DNA of 64,000 nt from Pedobacter hiemivivus. Its GTDB lineage: Bacteria > Bacteroidota > Bacteroidia > Sphingobacteriales > Sphingobacteriaceae. Of this stretch, positions 16,401-25,361 are shown in pieces. The stretch is taken from positions 19,137-83,136 of the forward strand of contig NZ_SJSM01000022.1 in the NCBI RefSeq assembly GCF_004331685.1, written 5' to 3'. The translations under genes and the position numbers were made by a program. Numbering within the stretch: the stretch's first letter is position 1; every line of letters begins with the position of its first letter. The notes under the pieces were generated by a model that saw only the letters and a list, made by a program, of their open reading frames with translations, was not told the DNA's origin and searched no databases.

Positions 16401-19156
16401 ACCCTGTAGTTGAAGTTATTCAAACAACGTGTGGTACGGGTACAGGAAGTATCAAAATAATCAATCCATTATTTGGGGCTGGATATACCTTTTCTATTAA
16501 CGGGGGTGGGACTTATCAGGCTGGGAATTTGTTTTCGGGTTTAAGCCCGGCGACTTACCAGATTGTTGTAAAAGAGAATGGTAACAATTGTTTGTCGGGG
16601 ATAATAACGGTCGTGATCAACCCTCAACCGGCTACACCGACAGCAGCTACATTTAGTGTACTGAATCCAAATTGTACTACTGCTACAGGAAGTATTATAG
16701 TTAATGCTCCATTGGGTGTCGGATTATCCTATTCGATTAATGGGATAGATTACCAGTCAAGTCCAACATTTGCGGCTGTGGTTCCAGGTGTTTACAACTT
16801 GACGGTTAAGAATAATGCGGGATGTGTTTCTACTAGCGTATCTATTACGATTAATCCTCAGCCGCTGAAACCTGTAATTGCAAGAGCCATAACAGTTCAG
16901 CCTACTTGTGCTTTGGCGACTGGAACGATTACCGTTACTGCACCACTAGGTGTCGGCTTAACTTACGCCATTAATGGGGGCGCTGATCAGGTAGGTGTTG
17001 GCTTTAATGGTTTAATTGCCGGAACCTATCTGCTGACGGTTAAGAATGCCAGTGGTTGTATTTCTGATCCATTGTCGATTGTGATCAATCCGCAACCTGC
17101 CACGCCTGTTATTGCTGTAGCAACAGCCGTTCAACCTACCTGTGCTGTGGCGACGGGAAGTATTACAGTTACTGCTCCATTGGATCCTGATTTTACCTAT
17201 TCTGTAAATGGTACGACTTATCAGGCTGGTCTTAATTTTACAGGACTGGCTGCGGGAACTTATCAACTGACGGTTAAGAATAGTGCAGGATGTGTTTCTA
17301 GTCCGGCAGCCGTAGTGATCAATACGCCACCTGCGGCACCCGCTATTGCAACAGTAACAACCGTTGAACCTACTTGCGCTGTCGCAACAGGAAGTATAAC
17401 AGTTACCGCGCCATTGGGTATTGGTTTAACCTATTCTGTGAATGGTGCTACCTATCAGTCGGGAGTTAATTTTACAGGATTAGCTGCAGCTACATATCAA
17501 GTTACAGTTAAGAATGCTGCTGGTTGTGTTTCTGCTCCATTACAAGTCGTAATCATTCCTCAGCCTGCCACACCTACTGTGGCTAGTGTAACGATTGTTC
17601 AGCCAACTTGTGCAGTAGCTACAGGGAGTTTTACGGTAACTGCGCCTTTAGGTGTTGGTTTAACTTATGCTATTGATGGAAGTAATTATCAGTCTGAAGT
17701 TGATTTTTCAGCACTTCCTGCCGGAACTTACCCGCTGACGGTAATGAATGGAGCAGGTTGCGTTTCTACTGCGTTATCGGTAGTGATCAATCCTCAACCT
17801 GCTACACCCCCAATTGCTACAGCAACAACAGTTCAGCCTACTTGTGGAGTGGCTACTGGAAGCATCACGGTTACTGCGCCATTGGGACTCGGTCTAACTT
17901 ATTCTATTGATGGAACTAATTATCAAGCTGGTGTTAATTTTAACAACTTAGCCGCAGGAACAACTTATCCGCTGACGGTTAAGAATGCTGCTGGCTGTGT
18001 TTCTACAGCATTATCAGTAGTGATTATTCCACAGCCTGCTACACCTGGTGTACCGATTGTTCAAAATATAGCTTACTGCCAGGGCGATCCTGCTATTGCT
18101 TTGGTAGCAACCGGGCAACAGATTAAATGGTATACAGGACAAACTGGGGGGATTCCCTTGCCTGCAGCACCCATTCCAGCAACAACAGTGGCTGGAGTAA
18201 CAACCTGGTGGGCCAGTCAAACCAATGCAAGCGGTTGTGAGAGTGCACGGATAGGACTTACAGTAACGATTAACGCTAAACCAGTGCTCAACATCACAAG
18301 CAGCGTTGCTGATCTGACCAATGAAGATGCTGCCAGAGTATTAACTGCAACTCCCGCTGGAGGTACATTTACTGGTACGGGCGTGGTGTTGAATGGCGGA
18401 ACAGCATCATTTAATCCGATAACAGCGGGTATTGGCACGCATACGCTTACCTATAGCTATACCGGACCTGGTAATTGTACTGCTACGCTGTCGTTTACCA
18501 TCAAAGTAGTTGAAGCGCCAAAAGTAGATCTTGGCGTTACCATTGCAGCTGAATCCAGGCCTATTGGGGCGGGCGAGGTTTTCAATTACACCATCGCTGC
18601 ATCAAATAAAAGCGTACAAAATGCTACAGAAGCCTTGGTGTCGGTAAAACTTCCGGCAGGATTAAATTTTGTTAGCTTTCAAACTGCGGTTGGAACGGCA
18701 AATTATAACCAAAGTACAGGCACCCTTTCCTGGAATATTGGTGCATTGGCAGCCGGGAAAACGGAAACCCTAATATTGAGTGTTAAAGCTGTTGGACCTG
18801 GGAAATATGCGGTTGTTGCCGAAATATCCTCAAAAGAACAGGATGTTGTTCCTGGTAATAATATATCGAATACCGAGCAGGAGATTACAGGGCTTTTCAT
18901 CCCTGATGTAATTACGGCAAATGGCGATGGTAAAAATGACCAGTTTAAAATCAGAGGTATTGAAATGTATGCAGCCAATGAGTTGAATATTTTGAACCGA
19001 TGGGGCAATAGCGTGTATCGAAGTACGGGGTATAAGAACGACTGGACAGGAGAAGGCTTAAACGATGGGACTTATTTTTACTCCTTAAGGGTTCAAACCA
19101 CATCGGGCCAATGGCAAATATTTAAAGGTTATATCACCCTACTTCGCAACAGATAA
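13487..19156 (+). CDS. Giant repeat-containing cell-surface adhesin with type IX secretion C-terminal domain
   Basis: 1889 residues with a signal peptide at about 1-23. An N-terminal region of about 480 residues is followed by a DUF11-like beta-sandwich (about 505-640). Residues about 665-1517 hold eleven tandem repeats of about 78 residues, each with TCAxATGSITVTAPLG, TYSINGxxYQ, GTYxLTVKN and AGCVS (SprB-type). Then come an Ig-like domain (about 1518-1600), a second DUF11 domain (about 1680-1795) and a C-terminal gliding-motility/type IX sorting domain (about 1803-1889, FIPDVITANGDGKND). It should be exported by the type IX system and displayed on the surface. The PorP/SprF gene follows by 3 bp, as is usual for such adhesins. 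The ligand is unknown. Confidence 0.92.
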   Translation: MKTSRLKGILMLLLVFATFKVVAEGSKQLAANGGSRAHWRSSTVSSTQFPFPSLGIIKVYAKVGETIYLGSSAQGIVGSTTGTMRWSAPNGVQGNSGTSTTVGLIKTRAQEVFGPSLTVGDGGYTPYTLVVGPGQEGVWEITFISTSLTAAGGNAPIVPVGDELAQNPNGFYIEAFDVSVKSTTNAIVPGRAFMNVFSGNTSNVANTYGSFNGIFNVLTRDGYKYTVNANGMQGAAFQFFVNNKGFRDLTGNAMYKSVVNVGTSAATIPVQNPTAADDATNVTHKLFFNAPASDLPSAAPSASGSVWLLNTIVTPTLSNLSFKGVEGTANLSGTNPLGGNFTFRTTVAGAYQIALDINKNGVFTDVIDRMLTGYATTINTDIVVNWDGLDGQGVKVLGNTIFPPGTVRVELLSGEVHFPLLDVEKNPGGIIVTRLNGNSPDDKLYWDDSDIPDSGTPSNPKRNLAGISSQTNGHKWTDNFGDNNGMDSWGYIPSTPLLNPVAFRLAEANLEVVSITSPASICQGAAASFVVTVRNNGPDNVSGTKFHIDLPAGLSGTTVVPAVSSGTATTVSSNLLAGSYDAVLNMNNAAVMTFTISGTVPAVPPAGFLAFKASILRPADVTDPDATNPDIAVPTDPDAECNSAPSGVGCNNIKNIQVTVNPALVTAPVSTVVQPTCAVATGSITVTAPLGAALTYSVDGITFQASTSFTSLTPGDYVLQVKNAGGCLSPIANVTINNQPVTPVAAAATAVQPGCAVTTGSIMVTAPLGAGLTYSINGISYQPSTTFSGLAAGNYQLTVKNAAGCVSAATPITINAAPILPATASATATAATCATPTGTITVTGPLGVGVSYSIDGLSYQAGLVFSGVAPGTYNLTVKNASGCVSAPLSIKVDFPEPAPVISQVDASCALPTGTITITPTGAVGEEYGLDGVYQPGAVFTGVAPGTHSITIRSVGGCVSEPYIAKIAFPIEDPVVEVIQTTCGTGTGSIKIINPLFGAGYTFSINGGGTYQAGNLFSGLSPATYQIVVKENGNNCLSGIITVVINPQPATPTAATFSVLNPNCTTATGSIIVNAPLGVGLSYSINGIDYQSSPTFAAVVPGVYNLTVKNNAGCVSTSVSITINPQPLKPVIARAITVQPTCALATGTITVTAPLGVGLTYAINGGADQVGVGFNGLIAGTYLLTVKNASGCISDPLSIVINPQPATPVIAVATAVQPTCAVATGSITVTAPLDPDFTYSVNGTTYQAGLNFTGLAAGTYQLTVKNSAGCVSSPAAVVINTPPAAPAIATVTTVEPTCAVATGSITVTAPLGIGLTYSVNGATYQSGVNFTGLAAATYQVTVKNAAGCVSAPLQVVIIPQPATPTVASVTIVQPTCAVATGSFTVTAPLGVGLTYAIDGSNYQSEVDFSALPAGTYPLTVMNGAGCVSTALSVVINPQPATPPIATATTVQPTCGVATGSITVTAPLGLGLTYSIDGTNYQAGVNFNNLAAGTTYPLTVKNAAGCVSTALSVVIIPQPATPGVPIVQNIAYCQGDPAIALVATGQQIKWYTGQTGGIPLPAAPIPATTVAGVTTWWASQTNASGCESARIGLTVTINAKPVLNITSSVADLTNEDAARVLTATPAGGTFTGTGVVLNGGTASFNPITAGIGTHTLTYSYTGPGNCTATLSFTIKVVEAPKVDLGVTIAAESRPIGAGEVFNYTIAASNKSVQNATEALVSVKLPAGLNFVSFQTAVGTANYNQSTGTLSWNIGALAAGKTETLILSVKAVGPGKYAVVAEISSKEQDVVPGNNISNTEQEITGLFIPDVITANGDGKNDQFKIRGIEMYAANELNILNRWGNSVYRSTGYKNDWTGEGLNDGTYFYSLRVQTTSGQWQIFKGYITLLRNR
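15479..18036 (+). repeat. Eleven tandem in-frame repeats (about 233 bp each) within the adhesin gene
   Basis: The unit starts at a proline-rich linker (NPQPATP) and contains conserved TCA, GSITVTAPLG, GTY and AGCVS positions. Later units (7-11) are most alike at the DNA level, suggesting recent duplication or gene conversion. Confidence 0.9.
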
Positions 19157-19159
19157 CAG

Positions 19160-20158
19160 ATGTATTACATAAAAAGAATCGCCGTGAAAAAATTAATGAT
19201 CACTATCGGAATATGCACTGCATCCTTGTTGTCTGTGGCACAGCAGGACGCGCAGTTTAGTCAATATATGTTTAATGGAATTTATATTAACCCAGCTTAT
19301 GCCGGTTATAAAGAGCAGCTTAATCTGCATAGTTTTTACAGAAACCAATGGACAGGTGTAAGAGGAGCGCCTAAAACCTTCAGCTTTGCTGTAGATGCGA
19401 TTGCCAATGATGGCAATGTTGGTTTGGCTTTGCAGGTAGCCAGTGATGTAGTTGGTGCTCAAAATACGCTTTCGGCCTATGCCAATTATGCCTATCGCCT
19501 ACGTATTGGGCAGTCCGAATCTTCGCGCTTAGCCTTTGGAGTAGCTGCTGGAATTATCCAGCATGGTATTGACGGTGCTAAGTTAAACCCTTACGATGGC
19601 AATGATCCCGGAATTCCTGTTGGTACAGAAAGTGTTTTAACACCTGATGCGCGTGCTGGTGTATATTACTCGGATGACCGGTTTTATGCAGGTTTTTCTG
19701 TGGACAACCTGATTGCACAATACGCTTCAAGCGATGATTTTAGAGAAAAGGGAATACGGAGGCCAAAAATGCATTATTACCTGACTGCGGGTATGCTGTT
19801 TCCTTTGTCGGAAGATATACTTTTAAAACCCTCTTTTTTGTTAAAGGATGATAGGGGCGGCCCGACAAGCCTGGACATTAATTCCTTTGTGCTTTTGGGG
19901 AACCGCATCTGGATTGGCGCATCTTACCGTACTGGTGTGAGTTTGTATAGTAAGGATTATTTGCAAGCGAATTTACCGAAGGAAAATGCATTGGTAGGAT
20001 TGGTTGAATTGTTTGCTACCGACCGATTAAGGATTGGTTATGCTTATGACCATAACCTGAATAAAGCCGGCAACTTTAACAATGGATCCCACGAGATCTC
20101 AATAGGCTTTTTCTTTAAGCGTAAAAGTTCCAGAATGTTAAGTCCAAGATATTTTTAG
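19160..20158 (+). CDS. PorP/SprF-family type IX secretion outer-membrane protein
   Basis: 332 residues. After a signal peptide (about 1-28, ending SVAQ) comes the family start QQDAQFSQYMFNGIYINPAY and then repeated amphipathic strands. PorP/SprF proteins are outer-membrane barrels that anchor or assist export of a specific partner carrying a type B C-terminal domain, usually encoded just upstream. Here the giant adhesin ends 3 bp before it. An OmpA-family gene follows after 15 bp. Confidence 0.93.
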   Translation: MYYIKRIAVKKLMITIGICTASLLSVAQQDAQFSQYMFNGIYINPAYAGYKEQLNLHSFYRNQWTGVRGAPKTFSFAVDAIANDGNVGLALQVASDVVGAQNTLSAYANYAYRLRIGQSESSRLAFGVAAGIIQHGIDGAKLNPYDGNDPGIPVGTESVLTPDARAGVYYSDDRFYAGFSVDNLIAQYASSDDFREKGIRRPKMHYYLTAGMLFPLSEDILLKPSFLLKDDRGGPTSLDINSFVLLGNRIWIGASYRTGVSLYSKDYLQANLPKENALVGLVELFATDRLRIGYAYDHNLNKAGNFNNGSHEISIGFFFKRKSSRMLSPRYF

Positions 20159-20173
20159 CCTAAGCAAGTCAAC

Positions 20174-21922
20174 ATGAAATCAAGCATATTAAAACATAAA
20201 AAATCATTGACATGGATGTTAGTGATTCTGCTGAGCATATTCAGCTTCGATGCCCATTCACAATATGTGATTAAAGCAGCCGATCAACAGTATGAACTTT
20301 ACAACTACAGTGAGGCCGTAAAACTTTATTTAAAGGCCTGGAAGAAGAAGGAAAAGCCTTATACTGCGGAGCGAATTGGGGAAAGTTACCGGAGAATGAA
20401 TGATTACCAGTCTGCGGAACAATGGTATGGCCGCTTGTCAGGCATGGCTGGGAGTAATCCGGATAGCCGGCTGTGGCAGGCTGAAGCTTTAAAAAGTCTG
20501 GGCATGTATACGGCGGCTAAAACAGCGTATCAGCAATATACAGGGGGAACAGCAACGCCGGCTCAAATACAAACCTGGATAAGCGCCTGTGATTCGGCTA
20601 TGGCTTGGATCGCTGCCCCGAAGCCCTTTAAAATTGAAAACGAAGCAAAGTTGAATAGTGGAGGCTCAGACTGGGGCGCTGTTAAATATGCGGATGGTGT
20701 TGTTTTTACATCCGACCGTTCCTCTGCTTTAATTGCTGAGGCTGCAAAAGGCAGACCTTTCTTAAAGTTTGATGGGACTAGGCTGCCAGATAAACAGATT
20801 TACCGGTGGACTGGGAGTCCTTATGAACATTTGTATTACAGCAAAGGCGATCAAATTAGTCTTTTCCCTTTGGCTGTCGGAAATGACTATCATACGGCTG
20901 CGGTTTCTTTTACTGCGGATGGGAAGGAAGCTTATTTTACCATGACCAATGTAAAGGACAAAAAGAAGCTTGACAAGACTTTGAACACCATTTATATTGG
21001 CTTGTACAGCAGTAGGTATGAGGATGGGAAATGGACAGCGCCTAAGGCTTTTCGCTATACGGATATGACGAAATGGTCTGTTGGTGATCCATGTATTGCT
21101 GCTGATGGCCAAACCTTATACTTTGTGTCGGACATGCCAGGTGGACAGGGGGGGACGGACATTTATAAATCAAGCAGGAAGACTGATGGTACCTGGTCTG
21201 ATGCTGTTAATCTTGGCCCTGCGGTGAATACGACTGGGAATGAACGTTCTCCCGCGGTTTACAATGATCTGCTTTATTTTTCTTCTGATGGACTTATAGG
21301 AATGGGGGGATTGGATATCTTTAAGATCGCATTAAGTAATGTCCAAAATGGAAAGGCGGTTAATGTGGGCTATCCAATGAATTCGGCTCAGGATGATTTT
21401 GCAACTAGTTTGACTGGAGCATCATCGGGTTTTATTTCATCTAACCGTATGAATGGAGCTGGCAGTGATGACATTTATGCTTTTACGCTTTTACCGGAAA
21501 AACCTGCTGAGGTGGTTTTGGTAACGCCAATTGCTCCTGTGCTGGCAGTTGTGGCTGTAAAGAAAAGGGATTCTATTTATGTGGAGAACATTTACTATAA
21601 TTTTGATAAGGCGAATATTCGTCGGGATGCCTCTGTGGTATTGAACAAGGTGTACGACTTGATGCTGCAGAATCCGAGTTCGAATTTGGTGCTTTCATCG
21701 CATACCGATAGTAAGGGAACAACCGCTTATAACTTACGCTTGTCTAGACAACGTGCTGCAGCTGCGGTTAAATATTTAACCGAAAAGGGAATCGAGCGAT
21801 CGCGTATGGAAGCAGATGGTTTTGGTGAAAGCAGACCGGTTGCTCCAAATAGCTTAAACGGCAAGGATAATCCGGAAGGGCGGCAATTAAACAGGCGAAC
21901 GGAAATTAAGTTGTTTCTTTAG
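20174..21922 (+). CDS. OmpA-family protein with TPR and PD40-like repeats (PorE-like)
   Basis: 582 residues. Signal peptide about 1-29, TPR-like helices about 35-145 (YNYSEAVKLYLKAWKKKEKP), PD40/beta-propeller-like motifs about 160-430 (YFVSDMPGGQGGTDIYKSSR), and a peptidoglycan-binding OmpA domain about 465-582 (YYNFDKANIRRDA, SSHTDSKGTTAYNLRLS, NRRTEIKLFL). The architecture resembles PorE and similar proteins that link type IX components to peptidoglycan. Last gene of the adhesin operon. Confidence 0.92.
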   Translation: MKSSILKHKKSLTWMLVILLSIFSFDAHSQYVIKAADQQYELYNYSEAVKLYLKAWKKKEKPYTAERIGESYRRMNDYQSAEQWYGRLSGMAGSNPDSRLWQAEALKSLGMYTAAKTAYQQYTGGTATPAQIQTWISACDSAMAWIAAPKPFKIENEAKLNSGGSDWGAVKYADGVVFTSDRSSALIAEAAKGRPFLKFDGTRLPDKQIYRWTGSPYEHLYYSKGDQISLFPLAVGNDYHTAAVSFTADGKEAYFTMTNVKDKKKLDKTLNTIYIGLYSSRYEDGKWTAPKAFRYTDMTKWSVGDPCIAADGQTLYFVSDMPGGQGGTDIYKSSRKTDGTWSDAVNLGPAVNTTGNERSPAVYNDLLYFSSDGLIGMGGLDIFKIALSNVQNGKAVNVGYPMNSAQDDFATSLTGASSGFISSNRMNGAGSDDIYAFTLLPEKPAEVVLVTPIAPVLAVVAVKKRDSIYVENIYYNFDKANIRRDASVVLNKVYDLMLQNPSSNLVLSSHTDSKGTTAYNLRLSRQRAAAAVKYLTEKGIERSRMEADGFGESRPVAPNSLNGKDNPEGRQLNRRTEIKLFL

Positions 21923-21927
21923 TCGTT

Positions 21928-22056
21928 CGTCATTCTGAATTTATTTCAGAATCTCTCAAGAGAAAGGTAGCTTAGCATTGCGAGATGCTGAAATAAACGG
22001 CGAAGCATTCTTGAAGACAATAATCAATGAATACTACTGAAAAATTCAGAATGACG
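21928..22056. repeat. Dispersed palindromic intergenic repeat, copy 2 (large inverted repeat)
   Basis: CGTCATTCTGAATTT (21928-21942) is the exact inverse of AAATTCAGAATGACG (22042-22056). The left end also forms a local hairpin ATTCTGAA/TTCAGAAT (21932-21952). TGCGAGATGCTGAAATAAA (from 21979) is a related inverted copy. It lies directly after the OmpA gene. Confidence 0.75.
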
Positions 22057-22145
22057 ACCGTTTTAGTCTGTATTATGACGAACGCTTTAGTAGACCGTTC
22101 AAAAACTGACGTAATGGCGACCGTACAAAAAAGAGTGTATAATCA

Positions 22146-22682
22146 ATGAAGAAGAACATTTTTGCAATTATTGGAAGTGCGAGTAAGCAATCCTCAAACT
22201 TGAGGTTGGTAGAGAAAATTGCAGCATTGGCTGATGATGATTTTAATTTCATCATTTTCGATCGTTTAGCTGAGCTGCCTCATTTCAATCCAGAATTGTC
22301 TCTTGAAAATACGCCACAGGAAGTTTTAAATTTCAGGGAAGCTGTTTTAAAGGCTGATGGGATATTGATCTGTACACCGGAGTATATCTTTAGTATCCCG
22401 AGTGGGTTAAAAAATGCCATTGAATGGTGTGTGGCTACCACTGTTTTCTCGGGTAAGCCGCTCGGTATAATCACTGCTTCTGCCAGCGGCGTAAAGGGGC
22501 ATGAGGAGCTTCAGCTGATCATGAGCACACTGGAAACAACCTACAATGAACGTACCCTGTTGCTGATCCAGGGGATTAAAGGCAAGTTTGATGCAGCTGG
22601 AAATATAACAGACCAGAAAACAGAACAGCAGCTGGACGCTTTTGTAAAAGCGTTTCAGGATTTGGTAACGATATTGCCTTAA
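22146..22682 (+). CDS. NADPH-dependent FMN reductase family protein
   Basis: 178 residues with a flavodoxin-like fold. The N-terminal FMN phosphate loop is GSASKQSSNLRL (about 10-21), and the family motif TPEYIFSIPSGLKNAIEW is at about 78-95. Such enzymes reduce FMN, quinones, azo compounds or chromate. Its stop codon shares the palindrome TTAA with the convergent dehydrogenase gene. Because a quinone-linked dioxygenase/esterase pair lies nearby, a quinone reductase role is possible but unproven. Confidence 0.88.
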   Translation: MKKNIFAIIGSASKQSSNLRLVEKIAALADDDFNFIIFDRLAELPHFNPELSLENTPQEVLNFREAVLKADGILICTPEYIFSIPSGLKNAIEWCVATTVFSGKPLGIITASASGVKGHEELQLIMSTLETTYNERTLLLIQGIKGKFDAAGNITDQKTEQQLDAFVKAFQDLVTILP

Positions 22683-23680
22683 GCAAGCAATACCGATTGA
22701 TCTTCTGGTACGGTACCTCTAATAAGGTGATCGACACTGTTTAAGGTAATCGATGCGATTTGCGAGAGGGCTTCTTCAGTGAAAAAAGCCTGATGACCTG
22801 TTACCAACACATTTGAGAAACTCATTAAACGTTGGATTTCGTCATTCTCGATGATGGATCCGGAAAGGTCTTTGAAGAACAGTTTTTCTTCCTGCTCGTA
22901 CACATCAATTCCCAAATAAGCGATATGTCCGGATTTTAAAGCTTGGATCACATCGTGTGTCTTGATTAATCCGCCGCGACTGGTGTTGATCAGTGTTACC
23001 CCTTTTTTCATATTGGCAATGGTGCTTTCATTGATCAGGTAATGGTTTTCGATAGTAAGCGGGCAATGGAGAGAAAGGATATCCGAATGTGCCAATACCT
23101 CGTCAAAAGGTAAATATTGAACGCCTATTGCTGTTAAGCTATCATCCTCAAAAATATCATAGGCTAGTATTTTGCAGCCAAAGCCAAGCATGATTTTGAT
23201 AAAAGCCTTACCTATTTTTCCTGTTCCTATGATCCCTACCGTACGACCATGAAGGTTAAAGCCTAAAAGCCCATTTAAGGAGAAATTCTGCTCACGTACA
23301 CGGTTGTAAGCTTTGTGGGTTTTTCTGTTTAAGGTAAGCAACATGGCTACCGCATGTTCTGCAACCGCTTCGGGAGAGTACGCTGGGACCCTGCAAATCC
23401 TGATGCCATGTTTTTTTGCGGTTTCAAGCTGCACATTGTTGAAGCCTGCACAGCGCAAGGCGATCACTTTAACACCTTTGGCGGCCATGATGTCGATAAC
23501 CTCTTCGGTAAGCTTATCATTTACAAATACGCATACGACTTCGGTACCTTCAGTAATTGCATTTACGATATGTGGCCCAAGGTGTGTTTCCCAGAACTCC
23601 AATTCGAAGCCATATGTTTCATTATACTTGTTGAAAAAGGTCTTGTCGTATGGCTTCGTAGAGAAAAATGCTATTTTCAT
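22679..23680 (-). CDS. D-2-hydroxyacid dehydrogenase, D-lactate dehydrogenase type
   Basis: 333 residues, typical for LdhA-like enzymes. Motifs are the NAD fold GIIGTGKIGKAF (about 148-159), the catalytic arginine in NTSRGGLI (about 232-239), the glutamate in DVYEQEEKLFF (about 258-268), and the histidine in TGHQAFFTEEAL (about 294-305). The EKLFF segment is characteristic of D-lactate dehydrogenase rather than of glyoxylate or phosphoglycerate enzymes. It reduces pyruvate to D-lactate with NADH. Confidence 0.92.
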   Translation of the reverse strand: MKIAFFSTKPYDKTFFNKYNETYGFELEFWETHLGPHIVNAITEGTEVVCVFVNDKLTEEVIDIMAAKGVKVIALRCAGFNNVQLETAKKHGIRICRVPAYSPEAVAEHAVAMLLTLNRKTHKAYNRVREQNFSLNGLLGFNLHGRTVGIIGTGKIGKAFIKIMLGFGCKILAYDIFEDDSLTAIGVQYLPFDEVLAHSDILSLHCPLTIENHYLINESTIANMKKGVTLINTSRGGLIKTHDVIQALKSGHIAYLGIDVYEQEEKLFFKDLSGSIIENDEIQRLMSFSNVLVTGHQAFFTEEALSQIASITLNSVDHLIRGTVPEDQSVLLA

Positions 23681-23733
23681 AAATGAGTAGTTATTTTAGG
23701 CGCTTTGATGCCGGACTAAGCTTTGGCACTGGC

Positions 23734-24354
23734 CTAAAATACTAACTTTTTTGCTAACTCTATTTCTGTTTTTGAAATGGTATGCAGTCTGCCCGGATAT
23801 ATTTTTACCGTCACATTTGCATTCATCTTTTTCATAATGCCTTCGCTCACCTCAACTCTTGAAACCGGTACATGGGGATCTGGGTCGCCCGTGGTGATCA
23901 GTACCGGCGTTTTTTTAAAGTCGCCTTTGTAATTTTGCATGTTCAGCTCTTTGCCGATCAATCCGCCAGTAAAAGCTACTGCGCCTCCATATTTACCCGC
24001 ATTTCTAGTGATGTATTCCAAAACTAAACAAGCCCCTTGGGAGAAACCGACAAAATAGATCTTCTCCTGCGGGATACCTGCGTTTTTAAGCTCAGCTACC
24101 AGAATTTTTAGGAGGGCTAACGCGGAATCTAATGCCGGTTGGTTTTCCATAACAGGTGCGAGAAAGCTATACGGGTACCAACTATGGTGGGTAGCCTGAG
24201 GAGCGAAGAGCGCCGCATCATCTATTTGTAGGTGATCATTAAGGGAGAGGATGTCTGCTGCAGACGCTCCTCTTCCATGAATAAAGATAACGGCCTTTTT
24301 GGCGTCCGCTATTGGGACGCCGGCAGTCATGATATCTTTTTGATGTGTGTACAT
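23734..24354 (-). CDS. Phospholipase/carboxylesterase-family hydrolase (MhqD-like)
   Basis: 206 residues, alpha/beta hydrolase of the carboxylesterase type. The nucleophile elbow is GFSQGACLV (serine about 107), the acid aspartate lies in TTGDPDPHVP (about 157), and the histidine in GRLHTI (about 190). It begins one base after the stop of the dioxygenase gene (TAA-C-ATG), so the two are translationally linked. In Firmicutes, MhqD-type esterases pair with the MhqO dioxygenase in quinone detoxification, and the same pairing is seen here. Confidence 0.88.
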   Translation of the reverse strand: MYTHQKDIMTAGVPIADAKKAVIFIHGRGASAADILSLNDHLQIDDAALFAPQATHHSWYPYSFLAPVMENQPALDSALALLKILVAELKNAGIPQEKIYFVGFSQGACLVLEYITRNAGKYGGAVAFTGGLIGKELNMQNYKGDFKKTPVLITTGDPDPHVPVSRVEVSEGIMKKMNANVTVKIYPGRLHTISKTEIELAKKLVF

Positions 24355-24355
24355 G

Positions 24356-25291
24356 TTAAGTTAATTTTGGTAAAATATCTTCTATTTCTTCCCTGATACT
24401 TTCGTATTGGGCAGGTAATTTTAAGTTCTGACCTAGTTCTTCTAATGGTTCATCAATGGTGAAGCCTGGATTATCCGTCGCCAATTCGAAAAGCACGCCT
24501 CCTGGTTCGCGGAAATACAAAGAATAGAAGTAATTACGATCTATCTTTTCCGTGATGTTTAATCCCATTTCCACTATTTTATCCCTGAAGTACATCAATG
24601 TAGCTTCATCTTTTACCCTGAAGGCCACATGGTGTACAGATCCGCCGGCAACATGACCGATAGCTTCACCCGGAGCTTCAACCAGGTCGACAATATTCGC
24701 CTGCTCAACAGTATCAGTCACAAACCTTGAACGGTTAACTTCTGTTTCAGCTAATTTATAACCAAAGATATGCGTTAAGACGGCAGCCGTAGCCTCCATT
24801 TTATTGGTGGTAATGGTAATGTGGTGAAAACCATGAACCGCATTTTCTTTGCTCACTTCTTTCGTTTCCCATTGTGGGCGGCTATCTTTTACCTTAGCTT
24901 CCGTCAACTCAAATTTCAATCCATCGGGATCCAAAAAAGTAAGGTAACGCTCGCCAAACTTCACAGCAGGTTTGTTGTAAATGACGTTGTGTAGCTCAAA
25001 GCGGTTTTGCCAAAAGTCTAAACTTCCAGCAGGAACGCTATAGCCGATTTCGGTCACCTGCTTTGTGCCTCTTCTGCCAGCTTGTATGCCTTCCCATGGG
25101 AAGAATGTTAAAATGCTTCCTGGTGTTCCTTTTTCATCTCCATAATAGAAGTGGTAGGTATGGGGATCATCAAAGTTTACAGTCTTTTTTATCAACCTTA
25201 ATCCTAGTATTTTTGTGTAAAAATCATAGTTCTTTTTTGCATTGCCAGCTATTGCAGTAATGTGATGTATTCCTAAAATTTCGTTCTTCAT
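24356..25291 (-). CDS. Ring-cleaving dioxygenase, glyoxalase/VOC superfamily (MhqO-like)
   Basis: 311 residues made of two VOC modules: HHITAIAGNAKKNYDFYTKI (about 7-26) opens the first and HHITITTNKMEATAAVL (about 153-169) the second. Likely metal ligands are His9, the histidine of GSVHHVAFRV (about 220) and the glutamate of GGVLFELATD (about 272). MhqO-type enzymes cleave hydroquinone or catechol rings. The esterase gene follows directly. A TAATTTTG promoter-like box on the - strand (25315-25322) lies upstream of the start. Confidence 0.88.
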   Translation of the reverse strand: MKNEILGIHHITAIAGNAKKNYDFYTKILGLRLIKKTVNFDDPHTYHFYYGDEKGTPGSILTFFPWEGIQAGRRGTKQVTEIGYSVPAGSLDFWQNRFELHNVIYNKPAVKFGERYLTFLDPDGLKFELTEAKVKDSRPQWETKEVSKENAVHGFHHITITTNKMEATAAVLTHIFGYKLAETEVNRSRFVTDTVEQANIVDLVEAPGEAIGHVAGGSVHHVAFRVKDEATLMYFRDKIVEMGLNITEKIDRNYFYSLYFREPGGVLFELATDNPGFTIDEPLEELGQNLKLPAQYESIREEIEDILPKLT

Positions 25292-25361
25292 TTTGCTTTA
25301 TTTAAATTACAACACAAAATTACCTTTTCAATGTTTTACAAATCTTACCATAGATTAAGAA

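Noticed and set aside
15479..18036. Regularly spaced direct repeats that could suggest a CRISPR array
   Set aside because: The units are about 233 bp, stay in one long reading frame and encode a repeated protein domain; there are no short identical repeats with unique spacers.
22679..22682. Overlapping stop codons of convergent genes as a functional site
   Set aside because: The shared TTAA is a chance palindrome of two TAA stops, common in compact genomes.
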